A stretch of DNA of 64,000 bases from Ligustrum vulgare (taxonomy: Eukaryota; Streptophyta; Magnoliopsida; Lamiales; Oleaceae), in contig OY743169.1 in the NCBI GenBank assembly GCA_963555705.1, positions 48,534,124 to 48,598,123 of the forward strand, read 5' to 3'. Below, one piece after another: positions 11,295-21,700 of the stretch (the stretch's first letter is position 1; each line of letters begins with the position of its first letter). Below the pieces are notes generated by a model. It saw only the letters and a program-made list of their open reading frames with translations. It searched no databases and had not been told where the DNA came from. A program made the translations under genes and the position numbers.

Positions 11295-13320
11295 AAAGAG
11301 TTTTAAAAACGATTCTGTAGATTTTTGAAATTTTATTTCTTTAAAAAAAAAAAAAAAAAATCACTATTCACGTGAACAGTAAAACGACGTGCTATTCATG
11401 ATGAACAGTGAACGAAATCACTATTCATTATAAAAAAAAAAAGTTGAATTTTCACATGTCAAGTATGGTTATGATTTTGAAAAGCATGATGAAATTTGAT
11501 GTGCGAATTTCAAGGACAAAATTCATTTTAAGCAAGGGAGTTTGTAATGTCCTGAAAATTTTATGGAATATAATTAGTTAGTGATATGATGTTTATATTG
11601 ATGTCTTTGATAAATTTCTAGAAGTTCGGGGACTAAAGGAAAAATAAGATTTGACGATAAATTTTATTTGGGTTAAGTTATTAATTATTGATGGGGAGAT
11701 AATTACTATATCGATATTGGATTTGTTTTGAAGACTGTGATTAATTAGGAATTATGATTCAAGAAAATGTTGATTTGGATACAACTACATTAAATTATTG
11801 TTGATTAAAGGAAAATAAGATTATATGAAATATTTTAACTCATCACTCTACTATGTCACTCTCCACGTATTGACTCCTCGAACCAGGTATGTTATATGCT
11901 TTGCAAGTCATTTACGATTTTATTAAGACATGTTAAGTATGAAATCTTCATATGTTATGAATCTTTAAGTGAAATATACATGTTGAGTATGATATGAATT
12001 GATAGAAGACTCAATTTTTTTATTCTTTTCAATGTAGAATCATGAGACAGAGAGGATATTTATATGAATTTTGGTGCATATTAAGCTTAGTAAGATTGAC
12101 TCAATTAGAAATTAAGTTGGGTTGTAACTTTTGCCCAAAATATATGGAATAATATATTAAACAAACAAAATTGATAATGAATTCGTACAATAATTTATCC
12201 CTTTATCACTACCTTTGTGTAAAAACAAGGGAAAAACTGTGGATGGTTATTAGTACTTCCTCTTCAAGTTTCAATTTTCGGTTCAATAATTTATCCCTTT
12301 ATCACTACCTTTGCTTAAAAGCAAGGAAAAACTGTGGATGATTATTGGTACCACTCTTCAAGTTTCAATTATGAAAAAAAAAAAAAATTCAGAAAGAAAA
12401 GAAAGAAAGAGAACGGGTGTTGAGCATAATGGGAATAATATGACTTAAGAATGATTTTCAAAATAATTGTTGTCCTCGAGTTTAGAAATGATAAACCTTA
12501 AATGGACTTTGCATAATTGATTTTAGACATGGCATTAAGTATGAGAAGTCAACAGAAATGATTAGAAATATGTTCAGATTATCTATCATTTAGATTCAAT
12601 GAGAAATAGCGAGCCAATTTTATGAATTTTTATGAGATGTTAAGATTATAAGTGATATGATTTTAATGAGACTTTTATGAGAAGCATTATGAAGTTAGAG
12701 ATTTAAAGATTTGGTTATTGGGAATTAAGTAATGGATATTATGTTGAGTAAGTGAATTATGCTTCTATATTGAAGAGAAATTTATTATGAACTTTGGCCT
12801 TGTGATTAAATTTTGGGAATATGATTTATGACTTATAAATATAAGTATGAGTAATCTTTTGAGCCAATTAAGGTATTGAAGGAAGTGATATTGTGATATT
12901 GACGACTATGATTTGAAATTTCTATGTTGAGGAATTATGAATTGATTTTCTGGAATATTTTTTTTATGATATTGAAGTTTGATGAAATTGTGGTCAATTT
13001 TTAGATCGTTGTGATCAAATGTGGAATTATTTATTATTGTGAGTTATGAAGTATGCTTACGGTTTGAATAAGTCCAAATTTCAAAGGAAACTCTGCTTAG
13101 AATTTTATCGTTTGGAATTAAGAGCATAGTATGGTATGCAATCACTAAGAGAATTGAGGTTAGACATGCAAATTCATTTACATCACAAACGAGATTTAGT
13201 AGATGATAACAGAGATATTTATTATTTTCTCGTAAGGAGAACACACAAGAGTCACATTGGAAAGAAATACATGAAACACGCAAAATCAAAAGAAAGCAAC
13301 ATGGGAAATTCCTCAAATTG
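11295..13320 (+). repeat. Leader fused to an internal LTR-like remnant
   Basis: After the primer site there is a leader with an 18-A tract and CACTATTCACGTGAACAG, then a chromovirus-type 3' end (CAAGGACAAAATTCATTTTAAG, about 11512-11533). From 11543 an LTR start follows (TGTAATGTCCTG) resembling the LTR at 7660. The leader therefore jumps straight to a pol end and another LTR, as if gag-pol had been deleted. At about 12190-12380 a block of about 97 bp (AATTTATCCCTTTATCACTACC...) is tandemly duplicated. No coding potential is evident up to the LOG gene. Confidence 0.55.
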
Positions 13321-13324
13321 AGAG

Positions 13325-13535
13325 ATGTGTTTCCGGAGTAGCCGTATCCTACCACCTCTGACCTTTTGAGGAAATAAAGAAACCTTCAAAGAGGTGTGTT
13401 TTGAGAGTAAGAATACTCCGTAATCTACCACCTGGAACCTTTGAGGTACACACAAGATTTAAACATTAAGGAAAATCCTAGGAAATTAGAGGGGTGTCTC
13501 GAGAGTAAGAATACTCCGTACTCTACCCCCACCTA
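13325..13535. repeat. Three diverged short repeats beside the LOG gene
   Basis: Three related stretches contain AGAATACTCCGTA-type sequence followed by CTACCACCT or CTACCCCC and a TTTGAGG piece. Spacing is about 80 bases. They end just downstream of the LOG stop codon, so they form its 3' flank. I do not know their origin. Confidence 0.55.
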
Positions 13536-13544
13536 TTCTAAGAT

Positions 13545-14198
13545 TCATAAAGTTAAGTTTACATTAACCGGACTCCATTTTCGCTTGATTCCCCTTCCTT
13601 GCGACCAATCTATCTTAACCCCTGCTGGATCTTGTATTGAGATATATGACTGCAGCTTATCCAGTAGTTCATCAATAGTAGGAGCAGAAATAAGAAGCCT
13701 TCTGGAAAATGGAGAGATGAATCCCTGTTCCACAGCATAATCAAGAAAGGTTAACAAACCATCAAAGAAATTGTTAACATTCAGAAGCCCAATAGGCTTA
13801 GTATGGAGATCTAGTTGAGCCCACGAGGTAATGTTAAAGATTTCTTCTAAGGTACCAAAACCTCCGGGCAGGGCTATAAAGGCATCAGAACCATATAGCA
13901 TACAAGTTATGCGTTCATGGATGGATAAGGTTTGAACTTCATGCCCTCGTGTTTTGCCTGCAACATCTACCAAAGGGACAGGTATGACACCGATTACTTT
14001 TGATTTCTCTGCAAGAGCAGATTGGGAAACACAACCCATTAGACCACTGCTACCACCCCCATACACAAGAGTGATACCTTTTTCCCCCAGTTTCTTTCCA
14101 AGATCTACGGCCGCTTCTAGATAACTGAAGCCTTTCCCCACTTTTGATCCACAAAATACACAAATAGTTTTGATCTGTCGAAGTTTTGGTGCTTCCAT
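13545..14198 (-). CDS. LOG-like: LOG-family cytokinin-activating enzyme, captured copy
   Basis: The 217-codon protein matches plant LOG (cytokinin riboside 5'-monophosphate phosphoribohydrolase), which releases free cytokinin from its nucleotide in the cytosol. Landmarks: VFCGS (14-18), YGGGSSGLMG (46-55), Arg96 in SIHERI, and the signature PGGFGTLEE (111-119) whose Glu is catalytic. The length is normal for the family. The residue after Arg96 is Ile where family members usually have Lys, and the loop before it is about two residues short. There are no stops and no introns, whereas plant LOG genes usually have several introns, so this looks like a reverse-transcribed copy. It lies antisense inside the retrotransposon, 296 bp downstream of a second ORF on the same strand. 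A TATA-like TTTAAATA sits about 75 bases upstream. Whether it is expressed or active is unknown. Confidence 0.9.
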   Translation of the reverse strand: MEAPKLRQIKTICVFCGSKVGKGFSYLEAAVDLGKKLGEKGITLVYGGGSSGLMGCVSQSALAEKSKVIGVIPVPLVDVAGKTRGHEVQTLSIHERITCMLYGSDAFIALPGGFGTLEEIFNITSWAQLDLHTKPIGLLNVNNFFDGLLTFLDYAVEQGFISPFSRRLLISAPTIDELLDKLQSYISIQDPAGVKIDWSQGRGIKRKWSPVNVNLTL

Positions 14199-14271
14199 CT
14201 TTGATAGTATAGAAGAGAAAACTTACGAAGAAGATGTGATTTTGGGATGCCTGAACTATGAAATATGTTTG

Positions 14272-14284
14272 GCTATTTAAAGCC
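14272..14284 (-). promoter_or_regulatory. TATA-like element upstream of the LOG copy
   Basis: Read on the minus strand the sequence is GGCTTTAAATAGCC, about 75 bases before the LOG start codon. A CT-rich stretch (CTTCTTCGTAAGTTTTCTCTTC) lies between, as in plant 5' leaders. The similar AAATAG-containing TTTTAAATAGTT lies near the start of the upstream ORF. Whether transcription starts here cannot be told from sequence. Confidence 0.4.
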
Positions 14285-14494
14285 GAAAAAATTTACTGTT
14301 TTTGATTGATTATGAAAAAGTAAAGATTTACTTTTGACAAAATCGGCCAACTTTTGACTGTTTTACCAAAGATATCACCTTTCGGTGATTTATTTCCAGC
14401 TTTATCAACACTCGAGAAAGGAAAATATATTTTATTTCCAAAACGCGTGAAAGAAAACAGCAAAATATTTTAAATGTGTATCAAGAGATTTACC

Positions 14495-15094
14495 TTATAT
14501 CATTGTTGAACTGCCAGAAGCCTCATTTTGTAAAACAGACTGGCAAACAGGATCTTTTGCTATTATATTTTGGAGACTATAACGATTTTTGTCCTCGTTA
14601 AACTGAGCGTATAAGGAGAGAAGTTCACGTTGCACATAACCACTTGGGTGCGTCTCAAGAGTCAGTCGAATATCATCCAAAGACTCCTTACTCAGTCCAC
14701 CCTTTATGAATTTGATTTTATCATCCCGATTAGTAGAAGAATATCCTACTGTTTTGCAACGAGTATCACAGTTCCAACGAGCACATTTGTAGCAACCATT
14801 CAGCCTTTTTGCTCTTCGTTTCTTTGCGAAGGTGCTTTTGCCTAAACCAGGCATGTGCTTTGGAAATGTCATAGGTAATTCACCAGATAGTCGAACCTTT
14901 GCTTCGATCAACCAGCGAACATCTTCTGAAACACCATGAGCCATCAGCAACCTCAATCTTTCGAGTCTTATTCGATAAATTTTCCTCAGATCATTCATTG
15001 GAAGACTGGAATAATACTTGCGAATGTTTGTAAGAATGATATCCATGTTTTTGATGGATCTAACCTCTTCCCAGCATGAACTATTTAAAAGCAT
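14495..15094 (-). CDS. Unknown protein with Cys cluster, in the LOG element
   Basis: This 199-codon ORF is open and intact. A second Met at residue 17 could be the true start, because TTTTAAATAG, which could serve as a TATA box, overlaps the first codons. Residues 20-70 are rich in charged and hydrophobic positions and probably helical (NIRKYYSSL, LRKIYRIRLERLRLL). A basic patch KKRRAKR (91-97) is followed by CX2CX4CX3C (Cys101, 104, 109, 113), which suggests metal and nucleic-acid binding. The C-terminal half is polar. I recognise no family. The layout, a basic patch beside a compact Cys cluster, loosely recalls small Cys-rich nucleic-acid-binding proteins of some plant RNA viruses, but this is only an impression. 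It shares strand and neighbourhood with the LOG copy and could be host-derived or an element-specific antisense ORF. Confidence 0.7.
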   Translation of the reverse strand: MLLNSSCWEEVRSIKNMDIILTNIRKYYSSLPMNDLRKIYRIRLERLRLLMAHGVSEDVRWLIEAKVRLSGELPMTFPKHMPGLGKSTFAKKRRAKRLNGCYKCARWNCDTRCKTVGYSSTNRDDKIKFIKGGLSKESLDDIRLTLETHPSGYVQRELLSLYAQFNEDKNRYSLQNIIAKDPVCQSVLQNEASGSSTMI

Positions 15095-15968
15095 TAAGGA
15101 TCGGAGGGAATCCGCGTGATATTGATTCCAGCAAGAAAGCGCGGAATAGAATAATGGAAAAGAGGGAACAAGAGTTTATGCGCCGTTTACTTTCTTGATA
15201 AAAGGAAGATTTGATGATGACGGGATTTGAGATATGGAATATTTTCTTGGATTTTGGGTACTGATATTTTGATATAATAATCAAGGTATAGAAATAATAC
15301 GGGGATACGTGAAAGTGAAATAAGGACTGTATTGAATCAGGATTAATAAGTTTGTGCAAGTGAAACGAATACCTTACGGGAAATGTTATGATATTTGAGT
15401 TAAGAATTTTAATTATTTGGGAGATATTTGTTTATTGAATTTTGCAGAAATTTTGGGTTACAAATATTGGAAAGATAAACTGATGATTATGTTGATATGT
15501 GAATAACATGTTTGGGTATATTACATAGAGAATATTCAGGTAATCGTTTTAATTATTTTGGGATATTTGGTGATAAGAAGAAATGACAAATTATTATGGT
15601 ATGATATGTTAGTAAAGATTTATTGAAATTTTAGAGATATTAATACGAATATTTGAGGTCACATGATACGATGATAAATGACAAGTTACATGAATACTAC
15701 AAGATATGATGAAATATCACATACGATTGGGAATTTTCATTTTGATTCAGAAGAATTTATGAGTAGACATATGTCTATTATTGATAGAAAAGTCCATGTC
15801 TTAAGAAAACAAATTGATGCATTTAGTCAAAGTCCAGTGGGTTAAATATGGTTGGGTTAAATATGGTAGCGATGATGCTACATAAGAAGAAGAAGAAGAA
15901 GAGATTCTGATTAAGTGTTCAGAAATCATAAGATCAAGTAAGATTAATTTCGAGGACGAAATTATTTT
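15095..15968 (+). other. 3' internal region of the LOG element
   Basis: No convincing ORF is present. The last 60 bases match the end of chromovirus pol and 3' untranslated region (AATTTCGAGGACGAAATTAT), which shows the parent was a chromovirus whose genes were lost. A GAA-rich run lies at about 15886-15902. Confidence 0.6.
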
Positions 15969-15980
15969 AAGGGGGTAAGT
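15969..15980 (+). promoter_or_regulatory. Polypurine tract of the LOG element
   Basis: AAGGGGGTAAGT directly precedes the 3' LTR and would prime plus-strand synthesis. Confidence 0.85.
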
Positions 15981-15981
15981 T

Positions 15982-17728
15982 TGTAGCGACCAAGAATTTT
16001 TACGCGATTAATAATTATTTTAATAGAAAATCGTGTCGCTACTATTTCACCCATTTTTATTAAGTTAACGCCACGACGTATTCGTATAGCCAAGTCAAGA
16101 AATAATCGAGATCGTTCGATTTTAAATTAAATTCCGAATTTCTAAAAATATCTCCATTCTCTTGATTTAAAGTATATTAAGTCTAAGTACTTAATTCAAT
16201 GTTATCCCAATATTTATTTGTACAAAAATTACTTTTATTATTTAAATTAAGAAAATATATGCAAGCATGAGAGGTTCCATTATATGTAATCATGAAGAGC
16301 ATAATATTTGTATAAATATGGAAAAGTATATGAATGATTTATATACTCCATTATATATAATCATGAAGAGCATAATATTTGTATAAATATGGAAAAGTAT
16401 ATGAATGATTGATAAGACTCCATTATATGTAATCATGAAGAGCATAATATTTGTATAAATATGGAAAAGTATATGAATGATTTATATACTCCATTATATA
16501 TAATCATGAAGAGCATAATATTTGTATAAATATGGAAAAGTATATGAATGATTTATATACTCCATTATATATAATCATGAAGAGCATAATATTTGTATAA
16601 ATATGGAAAAGTATATGAATGATTGATAAGACTCCATTATATATAATCATGAAGAGCATAATATTTGTATAAATATGGAAAAGTATATGAATGATTGATA
16701 AGACTCCATTATATATAATCATGAAGAGCATATTATTTGTATAAATATGGAAAAGTATATGAATGGTGCTTTACTTTAAGAAAAGGATGTGTTAAAATTA
16801 ATAGAATTGAATGATTATGTTTACAATATGCCAACTTTATACATCTATTTAAACCCATCTCTTTTACACACAACTCTACACATATACACTTATTTCCAAT
16901 CTCTTGACAAAATCCACAAGTAAGAGAAATTCAAGGTGGTCAAGAAAGTTTTGGTCCATTTACTACTACACTTCATTTTAATCTTTTAAAAGGTAAGTAT
17001 ATCTTATGTTTTTATGAAAAGTAAGTATGTTTTTATGAAAGGTAAATACACCTTATGTTTTTATGAAAAGTAAGTATGTTTTTATGACAAGTAAGTATAT
17101 CTTATGTTTTTATGAAAAGTAAGTATGTTTTTATGAAAGGTAAATACACCTTATGTTTTTATGAAAAGTAAGTATGTTTTTATGACAAGTAAGTATATCT
17201 TATGTTTTTATGAAAATGTTTGGATCATTGCTATGAAATCAATCTCACAAGATTGTTATGGGTTCCATATGATATGTTTATGATTATGCTAAGGGGACCG
17301 GAGTTTAGTAGCGCTACACATAAGAATTCTTGCCATTTAAGTTCGGTAAAATTCTTGTGTCTCCTTATGTTTATGAGTATTTCGATCCTATCCTATGTTA
17401 TGATGAAAATGATCCATATGCTTTCAAAAGAAAATTTATGCTTGGTATACTTACTGGGATTTTATAAATCTCACTCCACGATATTTACCATTTTCAGATA
17501 ATTGAAGGTTCGAGGCGGTCAACATGGAAGTGGCAAAAGTGGTTAAGATTGATGAGATAATTATGTTGAACTTTATGTAAGAAAATTATGTTCTATTTTT
17601 ATTCACAAATAAAATTATGGGATTCTAATTATTCTTTTGAATAATTTTACATTACTATTTAAGTCTCGATAATATGATATGAGTCACTTTTAGTGGCACT
17701 CGAATGGAAGAGAATTCGGGTCGTCACA
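15982..17728 (+). repeat. 3' LTR of the LOG-carrying element
   Basis: It is 1747 bp, aligned to the 5' LTR at a constant offset of 6448 with no net indel. The only differences I noticed are C at 16134 and G at 16785. It ends GGTCGTCACA and is followed by ACTTC. Confidence 0.95.
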
Positions 17729-17733
17729 ACTTC
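17729..17733. repeat. Target-site duplication ACTTC (right)
   Basis: These five bases match 9529-9533 and close the insertion. Confidence 0.92.
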
Positions 17734-18950
17734 CTCCACAATTAATCTTGTTCAATATAATATATGCAGGTATAGTTTCTTAAAATTAGCATAATAGAAG
17801 TTGTAGCAACTAAGTATGCCAAACAAGTTCTCATATGTTTTAATTCATTCACATAAGCACATAATTGAACTAAGAAGTTTATAAACTATTCCATAAATCT
17901 GAAAACAATTTCAGCTACTCATAACTTGACTTTTGGAATCTGAATTAACATAATAATATGCTTTGAATAACAAAATTTAGGATCTGATGACATGCATGTG
18001 TGAAATAAATATGCTTTCTTAAATATGCATGTGTAGAAGTTTATAAACTATTCCATAAATATGCTTTCTTATAGTGTTTATACACTTTCTAATGCTGTAC
18101 TCAAAATAAAACTAATAAACTGCAGGAGGATGATACTATAACCTGGAATTACACTAGATGACACGCTGCGGCGGCTATCAATAGCATGACACTATACTAA
18201 ACAACATGCTGCAGGTGGCTACTGCAGATACATTTTTACTAACTAAAAATCTGAGATTCATGGAATGTAAGTAACTTTCTAAGTTAAAAACTTATTGCAC
18301 ATCAATTTACATACATACATGCATGATTAGCAATAAAAATCTAAGTCTAAGACATGCATGTGTGAATAGGGATAGATCATGGGTTTGAACGTGTTAAGAA
18401 TGTCAAATCTTCATCAAACTCCAATTTCAACCTTTCAAAAAGAACCCAGATTCTTATTATTAATAGATTCAACGTAAAAGGACATTTATAGCATTTATAC
18501 ATACAAAACAAACAACATAAAATTTAGTTAGTTTCTTATTTCACCATTTTTTAAAATCTTTAAGTAAAAAATTCCAAATTTTCAACATCATGATCAACAA
18601 GTCTTTTTAATAATATGTAAAAGAAGCCTGATCTAAACACAAAAACATGTAAAAGAAGCCTGATTTAAGCACAAAAACATATCTAAAAGATTAAGAACAA
18701 CTAAAATCACAAAAGAAAAACATTTTGCTTACTCGTAGCTTTATGGATGAATTCTTTAAGATCTTCCTGCATTTATCTTATAAAAATGAATATATATGAA
18801 TTATAATGTTTTATAAACAAGTTTTAGTCAGATTCTTACAGTTTCTATTCAAAGCAGTAAGCTATTTTGGTTTAGGAGGCTATCAATAGCATCCGGCAGT
18901 GAAGAACCCATGCTACTGATAGCCAGAATCAGCACTTTTCCGAAATTTGC
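17734..18950. other. No gene; inverted GGCTATCAATAGC motifs
   Basis: No coding region is seen. At 18878-18926 GGCTATCAATAGCAT faces ATGCTACTGATAGCC, 14 of 15 bases paired, and a single GGCTATCAATAGCATG lies at about 18172. These echo the palindrome at 8084-8146, so the sequences on both sides of the LOG element may once have been one DNA-transposon-like repeat. Confidence 0.45.
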
Positions 18951-18973
18951 CATTTTTCTGGGTTTAAAACTTT

Positions 18974-19842
18974 AGGGCATGTTCTCTTTGCTATTTTGAG
19001 GTCGTTTTCTGTTTTTATTTTCGAAAACGCTAAAAACGCGTTCTCTTTGTCATTTTCGAAAACGCATTTGGGAAAACAAAAAAAAATTTTGTACACAAAA
19101 CGCAAAACGCCCGAAACCTCGTTTTGGGCGTTTTGTATGTATTTCGACAAAAAATGTCGAAAACGCGAAAAACGCGTTTTGAGAATTTTTTTTTTTTTTT
19201 AAATTATCTTAAATTGGAACTAAGCTTAATATAAAATTTTTATTTTTTTATTTTTTTATTATTTTTTTAGAATTATCCTAACTTGGAATTAAGCCTAAAT
19301 AAAGAATTTTATTTTTTTTATTTATTTTTTTGAGAATTATCCTAACTTGAAACTAAGCTTAAATAAAGTTTCATTGAATTCAATATCAACATTACATAAA
19401 AAAATTAAGTGAGAATTCTTGTTATATTTTAAAAAAATGCACTGATAAATGGACTATGGTGGTTTTGAAAGAATTTGCATTTTCTGGATTTTAATAGAAT
19501 TAGAGCTTTTTCAAATCTCGAACCTGATCAAGTTGTGTTAATATAGAATCTTAATGCTCACATTAGTATGTTGCATGTAACTATGCTTTTCAGTATATTG
19601 TGAAAGAAAATTTGAGTTTGAGTCAGTAGTATTCTGCAAGCAAATTAATTAAAAATAGTTTAAGTAGTATTCTGTAAAATTTCAAACAGAACGTGTTTTT
19701 CAGCTTTTCATTTTCAAAAACAGTTTTCAGAAATGACAAACCAAACGCGTTTTCAGTAAATTTGAAAGCAAAAATGAAAATAGGAAATACAAAACATTTT
19801 CGAAAATAAAAATACAAAATAAAATACAAACAGAACTCCACC
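18974..19842. mobile_element. MITE-like element with GTTCTSTTTG ends
   Basis: The left end (AGGGCATGTTCTCTTTGC) and the inverted right end (AGGTGGAGTTCTGTTTG) match over most positions, and both sides continue into GAAAACGC/TTTTCGAAAA-rich sequence, with several copies of AAAACGCG. The interior is AT-rich and non-coding. I could not find a convincing target duplication, so the superfamily (hAT or Mutator-like) is open. Confidence 0.5.
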
Positions 19843-20173
19843 TTAGTTTCTCCTTATGTTTATCAAGTTTGATGAATTTTAAACCATAATTTAAAAGAGA
19901 AAATATGGATTTTTCTCCATACCTTGAGCTCCCCAGCAGATTTTCTGGAGAAAAAAAAAATGAGACTAAGCGTCCTTATTTATAGAAGTGGAGATAAGGG
20001 CGTGTTTGGTCTCTTAAATTTCCAAGCTTTTAATTTATAAGTGTTTTTCGAATAATTTATTTACAGCAATAAATTAGTTGGATGTTTTTAAAATGATAAA
20101 TCAACTGTTTAAAACAAGAATAAGCAAGTATGCCAAACATCCCCTTAAAACTAGGTTAGTGGGTTTTTCCAAG

Positions 20174-21594
20174 TGTCTCACGACCATAATTTGGAATTTT
20201 AAAGTTTTAAAGCAAATCTAAGAACTTGGGGATTAAATTGGAAATCTGAAATAATTGATTTGAAAAAAAGTTGGGCTAAAACAGAATTTTCAGAAATTCT
20301 GGGGACTAAAATCACGAATTTTAAAACTAGGGGCTGAACTTAAAACATTGCAAGGACTAAAATAAGCACTCTTAAAAATTTGGGCTTAAGAAGGAAAATT
20401 TTAAAACTCAAAATCAAAATATATAAAATTCTTCTTTCTATAACTCGACCGAGAGAGAAGAGGAGGAAGAGATGACGATCGACGACACCAATCTGACAAT
20501 CACCGGTGACGAAGCCAACGGTAGCGCCATTTGTACAAGGCGACAATGGGTGTGGGGTAGATAGAAGAAGGAAATTTTTGGTTTTCGTTTGTTTTGGGTG
20601 GTTTCCCGGCGACATTCTGGTCGAAGCTTCAAGGGTAAGTTGTGGGTTTAGTTTAATTATTGGGTCTTTCTTCTATTTTCTTGGTTTCTTGGATTTGATT
20701 TGTGGGTTGGAGTTGGGCTGTCGAAATTTGGAGGTGGTGGTTGTTTGCGTGTAAATTCGATGTTGCAGGTGGTTTTTGTGATTGAGGCTTGGAAATGTTG
20801 TTGAGTTTGGGTAACAGCAGTGAGTGGTTTAGTGAAGGGGCAATGGTGATTGAGGGTCGGTGGTGTTTGTTTCTTGGTGTGGAAGAGGTGATGCTCGATT
20901 GGTGATTTGGATAGACAAAAGTTGTGATGAGGTTTGGGTTTGGGTTCGCTGTGTGATTGAAGGCAGAAGATGGCTCAATTTGACATGGTGGGATCTTGGT
21001 TGCAGATTGCAGCCGGTTGTGGTAGGGACAGTAGGTTGGGTTTCTATTTGGTGTGTGGTCGAATTTCAATAGTTTGGGCGAGGCTGAGTTGGTTGCCGAT
21101 GGTCGTGTGGCGGTGAAAGGAAATCAGCTGCTGGAAGATGAATGACTTATTGAGAAGAAGTTGCTGCAAATTTGAATATGAGTTGTGAAGGAGAGGAGGG
21201 GGTATATATAGGTACTGATTGGTTAAGATATGTTGTAATTGAAATAGAATTGTGAAAAGATTAGACATGATAAGGATAAACTATGACGACTTTTAACAAA
21301 ATAAAAATTGTATTAAAAGAAAATTTTGAATAATAAATAAATTGAAATTTGATTTAAAATAATTTTGGGAATTAAAATAATTAAATTTTTGGAATTAAAA
21401 ATGATTTTGGATTTAGAATAATTTTAGAAACTTGAAATTGTCTTAAAATCGAATTGGACTCAATTTTATATCTTGGCTCGAAATACTTGGCTAAACGAAC
21501 ATGTTTTAAATTTAATTTAAAATAGGTGAGATCGCAGTAACACGATTTTTTTTAATAATTTAAATAATAATTGAGAAATTTCTTGATCGCTATA
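20174..21594 (-). repeat. Solo LTR related to the LOG element's LTR
   Basis: Read on the minus strand it starts TATAGCGATCAAGAA and continues with sequence resembling the first 150 bases of the LTR at 9534 (AATCGTGT, TAGCCAAGT, CGATTTTAA). It ends GGTCGTGAGACA, close to GGTCGTCACA. A TATA box (CCTATATATACC, about 21200-21211) is followed by a CT-rich leader and a GC-richer stretch, as in an LTR promoter. No primer site or polypurine tract adjoins it. The open frames inside it (for example 20653-21069) are not genes. No target duplication was found. Confidence 0.6.
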
Positions 21595-21700
21595 GATAAG
21601 TTCCAGAAAAATATGAAAAAGTTGTGGCAAACAAAATTAATTTAGGAATATATTTTAATAATAAAAAAATTAGTGTTTATGACCTTTAAATTATCTGAGA

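Larger units (their letters stand above)
9534..17728 (+). mobile_element. Young LTR retrotransposon carrying a LOG gene
   Basis: The element is 8195 bp, with two LTRs of exactly 1747 bp. They start TGTAGCGACC and end GGTCGTCACA, are flanked by ACTTC, and are followed and preceded by a tRNA-Met primer site and a polypurine tract. I found only two substitutions between the LTRs (9686/16134 T-C and 10337/16785 T-G), so insertion was recent. The 4701-bp interior has no gag, protease, reverse transcriptase or integrase, so movement must have relied on proteins of another element. The end sequence TTTCGAGGACGAAATTATTTTAAGGGGG is typical of chromoviruses. The interior instead holds two antisense ORFs: a LOG-family enzyme and a Cys-cluster protein of unknown function. 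Confidence 0.93.

Noticed and set aside
20653..21069. 138-codon and smaller ORFs in a GC-richer stretch
   Set aside because: The region is best explained as a minus-strand solo LTR with its leader.
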